From Methylobacterium indicum (GTDB lineage: Bacteria > Pseudomonadota > Alphaproteobacteria > Rhizobiales > Beijerinckiaceae): 64,000 bases of DNA. The notes below the pieces were generated by a model, which worked only from the letters and a program-made list of their open reading frames with translations, made no database searches and had not been told where the DNA came from. This document shows positions 53,732 to 63,236 of the stretch, one piece after another. The stretch lies in NCBI RefSeq assembly GCF_001043895.1, contig NZ_JTHF01000204.1, positions 1 through 64,000 of the forward strand, in the 5' to 3' direction. The position numbers and the translations under genes were made by a program. Position 1 is the first letter of the stretch. Each line of letters starts with the position of its first letter.

Positions 53732-54571
53732 ATGATCCGCGATACCGGCCCCGGCTCGCGCCTGTGGCGCATGGCGGTCTGGGCCGTCACGCTGCTGTTC
53801 TGCCTCAACCTCCTGGCGACGATCGCCGCGGTGGTGCTCAACTCCTTCGCCACGCGCTGGCTCGGCACCTGGCTGCCGCTCGGCTTCACCACCCGCTGGT
53901 ACGCCTCGGCCTGGGACGAGTTCCAGCTCGGCGACGTGCTGGTGGTCACCCTCCAGGTGGTCGCCCTGGTGGTAGTGCTCTCCGGCGCCCTCGGGGTCAC
54001 GGCGGCCTACGCGCTGGCGCGGCGCGATTTTCCGGGCAAGCGGCTGGTGATGCTGGTCTTCCTGCTGCCGCTCCTGGTGCCGCCGATCACCTACGGCATC
54101 CCGCTCGCCACCGTGCTCTACCGGGCCGGGCTCGCCGGCACGCTCTGGGGCGTGGTGCTGGCCAACCTCGTGCCGAGCATTCCCTTCGTGGTGCTGGTGA
54201 TGATCCCGTTCATCGAGCAGATCGATCCGCGCATCGAGGCGGCGGCCCGGGTCTTCGGCGCCGGCACGGGGCAGCTCTTCCTGCGGGTGCTGCTGCCGCT
54301 GCTGATCCCCGGCATCCTGGCCGCCCTGCTGCTGGTGCTGGTGCGCACCATCGCGATGTTCGAGCTGACCTTCCTGGTCGCCGGGCCGACGAGCCAGACC
54401 CTGGTGGTGGCGCTCTACTACGCGGTCTTCGCCGCCGGCGTGCGGGCCGGACAGTCGATCGACGCGATGGCGGTGGTCTACATGGCGGTGACGCTGGTCT
54501 GGCTGATCGTGGCCCTGCGCTTCGTCAACCCGACGCAGATCGTGGCGCGGGCGAAGCGCCAGGAGGTGTGA
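53732..54571 (+). CDS. ABC transporter permease, second subunit
   Basis: Inner-membrane channel subunit of 279 residues with 6 helices (first at ~15-36, VTLLFCLNLLATIAAVVL). EAA loop at ~167-186 (EAAARVFGAGTGQLFLRVLL). It ends in a short positively charged tail (RAKRQEV). Last gene of the transporter operon; convergent with the methyltransferase gene 48 bases away. Confidence 0.92.
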   Translation: MIRDTGPGSRLWRMAVWAVTLLFCLNLLATIAAVVLNSFATRWLGTWLPLGFTTRWYASAWDEFQLGDVLVVTLQVVALVVVLSGALGVTAAYALARRDFPGKRLVMLVFLLPLLVPPITYGIPLATVLYRAGLAGTLWGVVLANLVPSIPFVVLVMIPFIEQIDPRIEAAARVFGAGTGQLFLRVLLPLLIPGILAALLLVLVRTIAMFELTFLVAGPTSQTLVVALYYAVFAAGVRAGQSIDAMAVVYMAVTLVWLIVALRFVNPTQIVARAKRQEV

Positions 54572-54619
54572 ATCCAGAGGCGCGGATCCAGAGGCGCGAG
54601 TCCGGGGGCGGCTGCCGCC

Positions 54620-55267
54620 TCACGCCCGAAACCGCCACACCCCCGTCCGCTTGATCTCCGCATCCTCCAGCGCCCGGGTCACCGGCACTGCGTAGGTCGC
54701 GAGGTTCTCCAGCCTGTCCTTCGGCAGGTAGGCCCGGCCGGGATCGCCCAGCAGCACCCGGGCGCCGCGGGCGTGCAGGGTCGCGAGCCAGTCGCCGACT
54801 CGTGCGGCGAGGTCGCGCTCGTAGAAGATGTCGGCGGCGAGCACGCAGTCCCAGCCCTCGTCGCGGCCGATCAGGTCGGCGCTCATCGCGGTGATCCGAT
54901 CCGCGACGCCGTTCTCGGCGGCGTTGAGGGCGATGGCCGCATGCGCGAAGGGATCGAGGTCGCTCGCCGCGACCGAGGCTGCCCCCGCCATCGCCGCCGC
55001 GATGGCGACGAGGCCCGAGCCCGAGGCGAAGTCGAGCACCCGGGCGCCCGCGACCGTCTCAGGGTGCTCCAGCACGTAGGCCGCGAGCGCTTGCCCACCG
55101 GCCCAGGCGAAGGCCCAGAACGGCGGCGGCAGGCCGATCTCGCCCAGCTCCTCCTCGGTGCGGCCCCACAATTCCGTCGCCTCGTCGGCGACGTGGAGGC
55201 GGATCGCCGGGGCGTGCGGCACCGGGCGGAGCGCGGTGTGGGTGCGGATGAAGGCTTCGGGCTCCAT
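54620..55267 (-). CDS. Class I SAM methyltransferase, ETFB-lysine methyltransferase (METTL20)-like
   Basis: Cytoplasmic methyltransferase of 215 residues. SAM motif I is VLDFASGSGLVAIAA at ~92-106, motif II ASDLDPFAHAA, and the post-motif region is CVLAADIFYERDLA. The run GLPPPFWAFAWAGGQALA before motif I is shared, from memory, with human ETFB lysine methyltransferase and its Agrobacterium orthologue, which modify the beta subunit of electron-transfer flavoprotein. Specificity here is inferred. ATG 55267 shares one base with the glycosyltransferase stop (TGATG), so the two are coupled. Confidence 0.8.
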   Translation of the reverse strand: MEPEAFIRTHTALRPVPHAPAIRLHVADEATELWGRTEEELGEIGLPPPFWAFAWAGGQALAAYVLEHPETVAGARVLDFASGSGLVAIAAAMAGAASVAASDLDPFAHAAIALNAAENGVADRITAMSADLIGRDEGWDCVLAADIFYERDLAARVGDWLATLHARGARVLLGDPGRAYLPKDRLENLATYAVPVTRALEDAEIKRTGVWRFRA

Positions 55268-56418
55268 CAGGCGAGATCCGCATAGAGCGCGAGCACGGCC
55301 TGCGTCACCGCCGCTTCGGTGAAGCCGCCTTCGCAGATGCGGGCGCGGGCCGCCGCACCCATCCGGGCGACGAGGGCCGGATCGGCGGCGAGCCGCGCCA
55401 TCGCGGTGGCGAGCGCTCGGGGATCGTCGGGTGGCACGATCAGCCCCTCGATCCCGTCGCGCACCAGGCTCCGGCAGCCCGGCACGTCGGTGGTGAGGAT
55501 CGCCCGGCCGCTCGCCGCGGCTTCGAGCAGGGCGCGCGGCAGGCCCTCGCCGCCCCGCGAGGGCAGGCAGGCGACATGGGCCTGCGCCAGGGCGCCGGCG
55601 ACGTCGTCGGTCGGCCCGTGCCAGGTGACGCCGTCCCGCGACCAGTCCCGCAGGGTCGCCTCGGGGATCGCGCGGCGGTTCGAGGGATCGGGCGCGCCGT
55701 GGAGCCCGAGGTCGAGGTCGGCGCCCTGGCTGCGGGCGAGGCGGGCGGCCTCGACCGCGGTGTCGACCCCCTTCGACCACAGCATCCGGGCGGTGAGCGC
55801 GATCCTGAGCGGCGGGTGGGGCGGCAGGGGCTGGGGCGTCCATGCCTGCGGGTCGATGCCGGCGCCGCCCACGATCGTGACCCGGGAATCGTCGGGGGTC
55901 AGGCCGAGCAGCCGGGCATCGTCCGGGTTCTCGAACAGGTAGCGGGTGCGGGCGGTCTCGAGCGGGCCGCGGATCAGGAGACGCAGGGCGGTGCGGGCGA
56001 GCCGCCCGGCCCGGTCCTGCCGCGCCCCGATCAGCCCGAGGCCGGTCAGGGCGTAGACCCGGGACGGGATGCCGGCGAGCATCGCCGCCGCCCCGCCGAC
56101 CAGGATGCCCCGCAGGGCGATGCAGTGGACGATGTCGGCCTTGAGGGCCTTCAGGATCGCCGCGAGCTGACCGGCGGCGTAGCCCGCCGCCATCGGGTTC
56201 AGGCTCGAACGCTCGGCTTCGAGCTCCACCACCCGGGCGCCGGTCGCGGCGATCGCGTCCCGGTGCGCCCGCACGCGGGTGACGACCGAGACCGGATGGC
56301 CGGCCGCGACCGCGGCCCGGGCCATCGGCAGGAAATGCGAGGCGAAGAACCAATCCTCCGTGACCACGAAGGCGATATGCGCCCGCGTCCCGTCTCCGCC
56401 GTCGTTCCGTGGCTGCAC
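55267..56418 (-). CDS. Glycosyltransferase family 4 protein
   Basis: GT-B fold glycosyltransferase of 383 residues. The N-terminal acceptor domain starts IAFVVTEDWFFASHFLPMA; KADIVHCIALRGILVGG follows. The C-terminal donor domain has TARMLWSKGVDTAVEAA and the GT4 motif EGLPRALLEAAASGRAILTT with the paired Glu. The sequence resembles N,N'-diacetylbacillosaminyl-1,3-galactosyl-type transferases of polysaccharide synthesis, but neither sugar nor acceptor can be stated. No polysaccharide cluster surrounds it. Confidence 0.9.
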   Translation of the reverse strand: MQPRNDGGDGTRAHIAFVVTEDWFFASHFLPMARAAVAAGHPVSVVTRVRAHRDAIAATGARVVELEAERSSLNPMAAGYAAGQLAAILKALKADIVHCIALRGILVGGAAAMLAGIPSRVYALTGLGLIGARQDRAGRLARTALRLLIRGPLETARTRYLFENPDDARLLGLTPDDSRVTIVGGAGIDPQAWTPQPLPPHPPLRIALTARMLWSKGVDTAVEAARLARSQGADLDLGLHGAPDPSNRRAIPEATLRDWSRDGVTWHGPTDDVAGALAQAHVACLPSRGGEGLPRALLEAAASGRAILTTDVPGCRSLVRDGIEGLIVPPDDPRALATAMARLAADPALVARMGAAARARICEGGFTEAAVTQAVLALYADLA

Positions 56419-56480
56419 CCGGTCTCTCCTGCTCGTCCCGCTCTCTCCCTACAGGCAGGGGCGGCGCGGGGGAACGCCCC

Positions 56481-56506
56481 GGAACCGGGGCGGGCGGGAG
56501 CCGGTT
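56481..56506 (+). promoter_or_regulatory. Weak EcfG-like promoter candidate for topoisomerase IB
   Basis: GGAAC (56481-56485), 17 bases, GGTT (56503-56506); first base of the -10 element deviates from CGTT. It ends 36 bases before the gene. Confidence 0.3.
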
Positions 56507-56541
56507 GAACCCGACCTGAAGCCCGCGAGGTTGGAAAGCCC

Positions 56542-57789
56542 ATGCTGTCGGATCCCGAGATGGCGGCGAGCGCCGCCGAGGATCGCGTCGACACCCGCGA
56601 TGCCGCCCGCGAGGCGGGCCTGCGCTATGTCAGCGACGAGGAGCCGGGCTTCCGCCGCAAGCGCAGCGGCCGCGGCTTCACCTATGTCGACGCCAAGGGC
56701 ACGCGGGTGCGGGACGAGGGCGCGCTCGCCCGCATCAAGTCCCTGGCGATCCCGCCGGCCTATACCGACGTGTGGATCTGCCGCCACGCCAACGGCCACA
56801 TTCAGGCGACCGGGCGCGATGCCCGCGGCCGCAAGCAGTATCGCTACCACCCCGAGTTCCGCCAGGCCCGGGAGAGCACCAAGTTCACCCACATGATGAG
56901 CTTCGCGGAGGTGTTGCCGGGCCTGCGCGCGACGGTCCACGCGCATATGGGCCGGCGCGGGCTCCCCCGCGAAAAGGTCCTGGCGACGGTGGTGCACCTC
57001 CTCGAGACAACCCTGATCCGGGTCGGCAACGACGATTACGCGAAGCAGAACAAGAGCTACGGCCTCACCACCCTGCGCGACCCGCACGTCACGGTCGACG
57101 GCAAGGCGCTGACCTTCCGCTTCAAGGGCAAGAGCAACAAGGTCTGGGAATTGTCGGTCCACGACCGCCGGGTCGCGAAGATCGTCAAGGCCTGCCAGGA
57201 CCTGCCCGGCCAGGAGCTCTTCCAGTACCTCGACGAGGACGGGGTTCAGCGGGACGTGACCTCGGCCGACGTGAACGCGTATCTCCGCGAGATCACCGGC
57301 CGCGACATCACCGCCAAGGACTTCCGCACCTGGTCCGGCACGGTGCTGGCCGCCATGGCGCTCCGCGAGTTCGAGGCGTTCGACAGCGAGGCGATGGCCA
57401 AGCGCAACGTGCGCACGGCGATCGAACGGGTGGCCGAGCGCCTCGGCAACACGCCGACGATCTGCCGCAAGTGCTACGTCCACCCGGAGATCCTGGATTG
57501 CTACCTGGAGGGCGAGTTGCTGCTCCGGGTCAAGGACGAGGTGCAGGCTGCGCTCCGCGACGACATCGCCACCTTGCGCCCTGAAGAGACGGCCGTGCTC
57601 GCCCTGCTTCAGGGCCGCCTCACCCGGATCGCGCAGGCGACGACATCCGCGACCCGTGCGAAGGCCCGGAAGGGGCGGTCCGTCGAGAGCGAGGCGAAGA
57701 CCGGCACGGCGGCGACCGGGGCGAAGTCCGGCGGCGCGCGAAACGTCAAGACCCGCGCCGGACGAGCGACGTCGCGCAAGGCGGCGTGA
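56542..57789 (+). CDS. DNA topoisomerase IB (poxvirus/eukaryote type)
   Basis: Relaxes supercoiled DNA by 3'-phosphotyrosyl nicking. 415 residues against ~340 for typical bacterial members. The N-terminal domain (~20-95) has GFRRKRSGRGFTYVDAKG and IPPAYTDVWI; the catalytic domain has TLIRVGNDDYAKQNKSYGL (catalytic Arg/Lys region), FRFKGKSNKVWE, and the nucleophile Tyr312 in CRKCYVHPEI. Residues ~370-415 are a Lys/Arg/Ala-rich tail likely to bind DNA. The family is horizontally distributed among bacteria and is not the main relaxase. Confidence 0.93.
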   Translation: MLSDPEMAASAAEDRVDTRDAAREAGLRYVSDEEPGFRRKRSGRGFTYVDAKGTRVRDEGALARIKSLAIPPAYTDVWICRHANGHIQATGRDARGRKQYRYHPEFRQARESTKFTHMMSFAEVLPGLRATVHAHMGRRGLPREKVLATVVHLLETTLIRVGNDDYAKQNKSYGLTTLRDPHVTVDGKALTFRFKGKSNKVWELSVHDRRVAKIVKACQDLPGQELFQYLDEDGVQRDVTSADVNAYLREITGRDITAKDFRTWSGTVLAAMALREFEAFDSEAMAKRNVRTAIERVAERLGNTPTICRKCYVHPEILDCYLEGELLLRVKDEVQAALRDDIATLRPEETAVLALLQGRLTRIAQATTSATRAKARKGRSVESEAKTGTAATGAKSGGARNVKTRAGRATSRKAA

Positions 57790-57863
57790 GGTTCGACGCG
57801 CAATGCACATTCCGGCGATCCTGCCGGATGCAAGGCCGGGCCGACGCGCTGCATCCCGAGCGT

Positions 57864-57904
57864 CGTCGTGCGAGCCGGTCGCTTGATGGCCGATTCGCAC
57901 GACG
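57864..57904. terminator. Hairpin between convergent topoisomerase and opgH genes
   Basis: CGTCGTGCGA (57864-57873) pairs perfectly with TCGCACGACG (57895-57904) around a 21-base loop. No T run on either strand. Confidence 0.4.
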
Positions 57905-57954
57905 CATTCGCTATCGTTCCCGGGGGCGAGAACGGATCGGCGAGGGCGGGGACA

Positions 57955-60129
57955 TCAACCCCCCAGCCGCGCCAGCCGATCCAGCAGCGCCCGGTCGTGC
58001 AGCAGCACCATCTTCTCCTTGGCGTTCAGCCACGCGGCCGCCTCGTCGATGGTCTCGGCCTCGACCACCTTGGCCTGGGCCATGACGTGATCGGCTTGCG
58101 GCGCGCCGCGGGACCGGCGCTCGGCCGGGGGCAGGAAGACGAGGTGGCCGGCCTGGAGGTCCGGGTCGGCATGGAGCGCCCGCAAGCCGTCGGCATCGTC
58201 GTAGCCGAGCGCCGCGTTGCGCTCCTCGATCGCCTTGGCCGCGGTCGCGATCGCCGGGGGCTCGCGCTCCTCGGGCGTCATCAGCAGGCCGGCGCGCTTG
58301 AGCGCGAGGCCGAGGAAGAGCTGCCCGCTCGCCCAGGATATCGGGATCGCCAGGACGAGGCCGAGAATCGTCGGCGACATCCAGAGGAAGAGCGAGGTGG
58401 CGATGGCGAAGGCCGAGACGCCCGCGACGAGGCCGAGGATCATGTGCCAGCGATGCCGGCGCACGATGTCCGAGAGCGGGATCGAGCCGTCGTCGCGCCG
58501 CTGCGGGTTCCAGCCGGCATCGCGCCGCAGCAGGATCTGGATCACCGAGCCGGACTGGACCAGCATCGCGATCGGGGCGATCAGCGCCGAGAGCAGGGTC
58601 TCGATGAGCGCCGAGAGCACGAGGCGGACGCCGCCGCCGCTCGCCCGCCGCACCTCGCGGTCGAGGAGGCCGAGGATCAGGCCGAACAATTTGGGCGCGA
58701 GCAGGATCGCCATGGTGATCCCGAAGAGCTGGAGCGCGCGGACGGGGTCGAAGCGCGGCCAGACCGGGTAGAGGCGGAACTCGGTCGAAAAATATTCCGG
58801 GCGGATATAGGCGGTCTGGAGGGCCAGCGCGATACCGACGACCAGCTGCGCCGCCCAGAGCGGCGAGGCGAGGTAGCCGGCGATGCCGGTGGCGAAGTGC
58901 TGGCGCGAGGCGAGCTTGAGGCCCGCGGTGCCGATGATCCGGCTGTGCTGCAGGTTGCCTTGCGCCCAGCGCCGGTCGCGGATCGCGACGTCGATCAGCG
59001 AGGGCGGGCTCTCCTCGTAGGAGCCCTGCAGCTCGGGGAGCATGTAGACGCTCCAGCCGGCGCGGCGGATCAAGGCGGCCTCGACGAAGTCGTGGCTGAG
59101 TACGTGGCCGCCGAAGGGCGGCTTGCCGGACAGGTCGGGCAGGCCGCAATGGTCGGCGAAGGCCTTCGTGCGGATGATCGCGTTGTGGCCCCAGTAATTG
59201 CCGTCGCGGCCCGACCACAGGGCGAGGCCGGTGGCGATGACCGGGCCGTAGATGCGGGCCGCGAATTGCTGCACCCGGGCGAACAGGGTGTTGCGGTTGA
59301 TGATCAGGGGCAGCGACTGGATGATGCCGGAATCCGGATCGGCCTCCATGGCGCGGGCCAAGGTCACCACGCAGTCGCCGCTCATCAGGCTGTCGGCGTC
59401 GAGGACCAGCATGTGGTCGTAATGGCCGCCCCAGCGGGTGACGAAATCGGCGATGTTGCCGGCCTTGCGGTGATGGTTCTTCTGCCGGTGGCGGTAATAC
59501 AGGCGCGCCCCGTCGCCGAGGCGGGCGCGTAAAGCCAGATAGGCCCGCTCCTCGGCGATCCAGGCATCGGCCTGGGTCGAATCCGACAGGATCCAGTAGT
59601 CGAAGGCGTCACCCTCGCCGGTGGCCTCGATCGAGTCGCGGATCGCCTCGACCGCCGCGAAGGTGCGGGCGGTGGCCTCGTTGTAGACCGGCATCACCAC
59701 GGCGGTGCGGGTGGTGAGGGGGCCTTGCGGCACCTCAGGCCGGCGCCGGCGCAGCAGCGCCAGGAAGCCGAGCAGGCCCGAGGTGAAGGCGAGCGCGATC
59801 CACGAGAAGTTGAGCGCAAACAGCGCGAGCAGCAGCCACTGCAGCCAGGTCGTCGAGCCGGCGACCGACACGACCTCGTACATCTGTACCGCGCCGTAGG
59901 CGGTCAGCAGGGCGCCGCCGCCGAACACGAAGGCGCGCGCGCCCCAGGGCGCGCGGCGGCCGGGAACCGGGTGGGCGTCCGCGTCCGACCATCGGCGCAG
60001 GTCCTGCACCGGCATCGCGAGGGGCGATTCCGGTGGGACCGCGGGGGCGACCGGGGCGGCGGCAGTCTGCGGCATGGGGCGCGGCGGCGCGGCGAGGTCG
60101 AGGGTCACGGGGTCCACCGGTACAGCCAT
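57955..60129 (-). CDS. opgH: Glucans biosynthesis glucosyltransferase H
   Basis: Inner-membrane GT2 enzyme that polymerises the glucan backbone of osmoregulated periplasmic glucans. 724 residues; E. coli OpgH is longer (~850). N-terminal helices at ~90-160, then the cytoplasmic GT2 domain (TAVVMPVYNEATARTFAAVE; LVLDADSLMSGDCVV; HDFVEAALIRRAGW; RDRRWAQGNLQHSRI, the QxxRW-like motif), then C-terminal membrane helices. The start overlaps the end of opgG by 25 bases, so the two are co-translated. Confidence 0.94.
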   Translation of the reverse strand: MAVPVDPVTLDLAAPPRPMPQTAAAPVAPAVPPESPLAMPVQDLRRWSDADAHPVPGRRAPWGARAFVFGGGALLTAYGAVQMYEVVSVAGSTTWLQWLLLALFALNFSWIALAFTSGLLGFLALLRRRRPEVPQGPLTTRTAVVMPVYNEATARTFAAVEAIRDSIEATGEGDAFDYWILSDSTQADAWIAEERAYLALRARLGDGARLYYRHRQKNHHRKAGNIADFVTRWGGHYDHMLVLDADSLMSGDCVVTLARAMEADPDSGIIQSLPLIINRNTLFARVQQFAARIYGPVIATGLALWSGRDGNYWGHNAIIRTKAFADHCGLPDLSGKPPFGGHVLSHDFVEAALIRRAGWSVYMLPELQGSYEESPPSLIDVAIRDRRWAQGNLQHSRIIGTAGLKLASRQHFATGIAGYLASPLWAAQLVVGIALALQTAYIRPEYFSTEFRLYPVWPRFDPVRALQLFGITMAILLAPKLFGLILGLLDREVRRASGGGVRLVLSALIETLLSALIAPIAMLVQSGSVIQILLRRDAGWNPQRRDDGSIPLSDIVRRHRWHMILGLVAGVSAFAIATSLFLWMSPTILGLVLAIPISWASGQLFLGLALKRAGLLMTPEEREPPAIATAAKAIEERNAALGYDDADGLRALHADPDLQAGHLVFLPPAERRSRGAPQADHVMAQAKVVEAETIDEAAAWLNAKEKMVLLHDRALLDRLARLGG

Positions 60130-61697
60130 GTCTCAGTCACGGGTTTGTCGCCGGCCTTGACGACCAGGCGCAGTTCGCAGGCCGTGTCGTTGCCGGGATC
60201 GAGTTCGAACACCACCCGCAGGGTCTTGCGCTCCGGGTAGGCGTAGAGGCGCTGGCGCGCGAGGGTGCCGGGGGCGGTGTTCAGCGCGACTTGCAGCGTG
60301 GCGGGATCGATCCCCTCGGCGAACGGCGCCTCGCCGGTGAAGTCGACGAGGAAGAGCCGGCGCTTGCCGCCCGCGCCCTTGCCGACCCGGGTGCCCGAGC
60401 AGGCGGCGAGCGGCGGCGCGCCCGGGACGGTCCAGCACCAGAACTGGCGGTAGCTGAAGGCGGTCTCCTTGGCGACCGGCTCCTTCGGGCGCCAGTAGGT
60501 CAGGATGTTCTCGTTGACCTCGGATTCGCTCGGGATCTCGATGAGCTGGACCGCGCCCGCACCCCAGCCGTGCTGCGGCACGCCCGGCCCCCAGCTGCCG
60601 AGCGGCTCGATCCACAGGCTCGGACGCTTCTCCCAGCGCTGCACGTCGTCCTGATAGTCGCCGTAGGCGCGGGCGCGCTGGACCAGGCCGAAGCCCTTCG
60701 GGTCCTGGTCCATGAAGGCCGAGATCTGCAGCGTCTCGGGGTTCTGCACCGGGCGCCAGATCGCCTCGCCCCAGCCGTTGCGGATCTGCAGCCCGTCGAT
60801 CTCGTGGGCGGCGAGCCGGGCGTCGTCGACGCCCCGGCGGTCGGTCGGCCCGAACAGGTAGGCGCCGGTCATGCCGGCGATGCCGACGTGCTCCAGCGGC
60901 GTGCGCGGGCACAAAGTCGCCTCGACGTCCACGATGGTGGCGTCGCCCGGGCGCAGGGTCATGCGCATCGCCGCGGTGGCGGAGTCGGAATCGACGAGCG
61001 CGTGGATCACGATCTGCCCGGTGCCGGGGCCCGGCCGCTCGAGCCAGAAGGCGCGAAACAGCGGGAATTCCTCGCCCTTGGCCTCCGCGGGCTTCAGCGT
61101 GAGGGCACGCGCGGTGACGCCGTAGCTCTGGCCGGCGGCGAGCGCCCGGAAGAACGATGCGCCCTGGAAGATCGCGCAATCGGACGGAGCCGCACCGTTG
61201 AAGCTCGCGTAGAGCCGGAAGCCCGAGAAGCCGATGTCGCGGCCCTCCTCGGGAGGCGGCACCTTGCCGAAGCTGAAGCGGTTGCGGTCGTAGCCGACGC
61301 GGCGCACCACCCCGTCCTCGACCGCGTGGAGCGCCACCGGCGTGGTGAACACGAAGCCGCGGTGCAGCGGCTCGACCACGAAGCCGCGCCCCTCGCCGGC
61401 CCAGAGCAGGGCGGTGGGTTGCGCCCGCACCCCGATATACTGCTCGTAGGTGAGGGTCTTGAAGGCGTCCGGCAGGTCGGCGGCCGGCGCGACGAAGGGT
61501 TTCTTGGCCAGTGCCCGGGCGAGATCGACCACCTGGCCGGGATCGAAGCGCTGGCCGTCCGACAGGGGCGTCGGCTCCGTCGGCTGCGCCTGCGCCGCGC
61601 CGATTGCGGCGAGCGTCAGTCCGCCGCCGGCGAGCGCCAGCACCGCGCGCCGGTCGAGGTCTGAGCAGGAGGGGGGGGCGGGCGGAAGCTGCGTCAT
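60105..61697 (-). CDS. opgG: Glucan biosynthesis protein G
   Basis: Periplasmic protein needed for branching and release of osmoregulated periplasmic glucans. 530 residues from ATG 61697. The signal DRRAVLALAGGGLTLAAIGA contains twin Arg, suggesting Tat export. The mature protein has the OpgG beta-sandwich with family blocks (FKTLTYEQYIGVRAQP; FGFSGFRLYASFN-like segment; DAVWRPVQNP-like GEAIWRPVQNPETL). Upstream of opgH as in other bacteria. OPGs affect osmotic adaptation and host interaction. Confidence 0.94.
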   Translation of the reverse strand: MTQLPPAPPSCSDLDRRAVLALAGGGLTLAAIGAAQAQPTEPTPLSDGQRFDPGQVVDLARALAKKPFVAPAADLPDAFKTLTYEQYIGVRAQPTALLWAGEGRGFVVEPLHRGFVFTTPVALHAVEDGVVRRVGYDRNRFSFGKVPPPEEGRDIGFSGFRLYASFNGAAPSDCAIFQGASFFRALAAGQSYGVTARALTLKPAEAKGEEFPLFRAFWLERPGPGTGQIVIHALVDSDSATAAMRMTLRPGDATIVDVEATLCPRTPLEHVGIAGMTGAYLFGPTDRRGVDDARLAAHEIDGLQIRNGWGEAIWRPVQNPETLQISAFMDQDPKGFGLVQRARAYGDYQDDVQRWEKRPSLWIEPLGSWGPGVPQHGWGAGAVQLIEIPSESEVNENILTYWRPKEPVAKETAFSYRQFWCWTVPGAPPLAACSGTRVGKGAGGKRRLFLVDFTGEAPFAEGIDPATLQVALNTAPGTLARQRLYAYPERKTLRVVFELDPGNDTACELRLVVKAGDKPVTETWLYRWTP

Positions 61698-61892
61698 CGA
61701 GGCGAGGGATACCGTGCCGGGTCGTGGGGGGCGCCGGCCGTTTACCACGATCCTGCGTGAACCGGGGGTTAAGATTCGTCTACCCGGCGCCGTCGCGGAC
61801 CGGCGCGCCGGGACTTGCCCTGGCGGGACGATCGGCTAGACGGGCTGACACGTGACCCCGACACCGTCTCCCCTCGACCCCATGGGCCGCCG

Positions 61893-63236
61893 ATGACCTC
61901 CACTCCGAAGCCCGCCGGGACCCGCTCGCTCCTCGCCGTCGTCCTCGCCGCCGGCAAGGGCACGCGGATGCGCTCCGCCCTGCCGAAGGTGCTTCACCCG
62001 ATCGCCGGTCGTTCGATGCTCGCCCACGTGCTCGCCGCCGTGACGGAAGCCGGGGCGGGGCGTCTCGCCGTGGTGGTCGAACCCGGCCGCGACGACGTCG
62101 CCGAGGTGGTCGCGGGTTTTTCCGGCGCCGAGACCTTTTCTCAGGCCGAGCGCCTCGGCACCGCCCACGCGGTCCTGGCGGCTCGTGAAGCGCTGGCAGG
62201 CGGCGCCGACGACGTGGTGGTCGCCTTCGGCGACACGCCGCTCGTCACCGCCGAGACCTATGCCCGCCTGCGCGCGCCCCTGGCCGAGGGTGCGGCGGTC
62301 GCGGTCCTGGCCTTCGAGGCCGCGGATCCGACCGGCTACGGCCGGGTGCTGGTCGAGGACGGCCGGGTGGTGGCGATCCGCGAGGAGAAGGACGCGAGCC
62401 CGGCCGAGCGCCGCATCACCCTGAGCAATGCCGGGCTGATGGCGCTGTCGGGCCCGCTGGCGCTGGGCCTTCTGGAGCGGATCGGGAACGCCAACGCGGC
62501 GGGCGAGTACTACCTGCCCGACGCCGTGGCGCTGGCGGTCGCCGATGGGCACCGGGTCGCGGTGGTGCCGGTGGACGAGGCCGAGGCGCAGGGCGTCAAC
62601 GACCGGGTGCAGCTCGGCGTCGCCGAGGCGACCATCCAGGCGCGCCTGCGCCGATCCGCCATGCTGGCCGGCGCCACGCTGATCGCCCCCGAGACCGTGT
62701 TCTTCAGCCACGACACGGTGCTCGGCCGCGACGTGACGGTGGAGCCCCACGTCGTGTTCGGCCCCGGCGTCGTCGTCGGGGACGGCTGCACCATCCATGC
62801 CTTCTCGCATCTCGAGAAAGCGACGCTCGCCGAGAGTGTCCAGATCGGCCCCTATGCCCGCCTGCGGCCCGGCGCGGTGCTGGAGCAGGGCGCCCGCATC
62901 GGCAACTTCGTCGAGGTGAAGAACGCGGCGATCCGGGCCGGTGCCAAGGTCAACCACCTGTCCTACGTGGGCGACGCCGAGATCGGCGCGCGCGCCAATC
63001 TCGGGGCCGGCACCATCACCTGCAACTACGACGGCGTGAACAAGCATCGCACGGTGGTCGGCGCCGGGGCTTTCATCGGGTCGAACTCGGCGCTGGTGGC
63101 GCCGGTGACGATCGGCGAAGGGGCTTTCGTGGGGTCGGGGTCGGTCATCACCGACGACGTGCCGCCCGGTACGCTCGCGATCGGGCGGGGCCGGCAGGTG
63201 GTGAAGAGCGGGTGGGCGAAGCCGACGAAGGGGTAG
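61893..63236 (+). CDS. glmU: Bifunctional N-acetylglucosamine-1-phosphate uridyltransferase/glucosamine-1-phosphate acetyltransferase
   Basis: Last two steps to UDP-GlcNAc, precursor of peptidoglycan and lipid A. 447 residues. The uridyltransferase domain begins [20 protein letters not shown] (sugar-nucleotide motif near 18-34); [12 protein letters not shown] and GRVLVEDG follow. The left-handed beta-helix acetyltransferase domain spans ~245-445 with [32 protein letters not shown] (catalytic His), and [14 protein letters not shown]. Divergent from opgG; feeds the lpxA pathway in this window. Confidence 0.96.
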   Translation: MTSTPKPAGTRSLLAVVLAAGKGTRMRSALPKVLHPIAGRSMLAHVLAAVTEAGAGRLAVVVEPGRDDVAEVVAGFSGAETFSQAERLGTAHAVLAAREALAGGADDVVVAFGDTPLVTAETYARLRAPLAEGAAVAVLAFEAADPTGYGRVLVEDGRVVAIREEKDASPAERRITLSNAGLMALSGPLALGLLERIGNANAAGEYYLPDAVALAVADGHRVAVVPVDEAEAQGVNDRVQLGVAEATIQARLRRSAMLAGATLIAPETVFFSHDTVLGRDVTVEPHVVFGPGVVVGDGCTIHAFSHLEKATLAESVQIGPYARLRPGAVLEQGARIGNFVEVKNAAIRAGAKVNHLSYVGDAEIGARANLGAGTITCNYDGVNKHRTVVGAGAFIGSNSALVAPVTIGEGAFVGSGSVITDDVPPGTLAIGRGRQVVKSGWAKPTKG

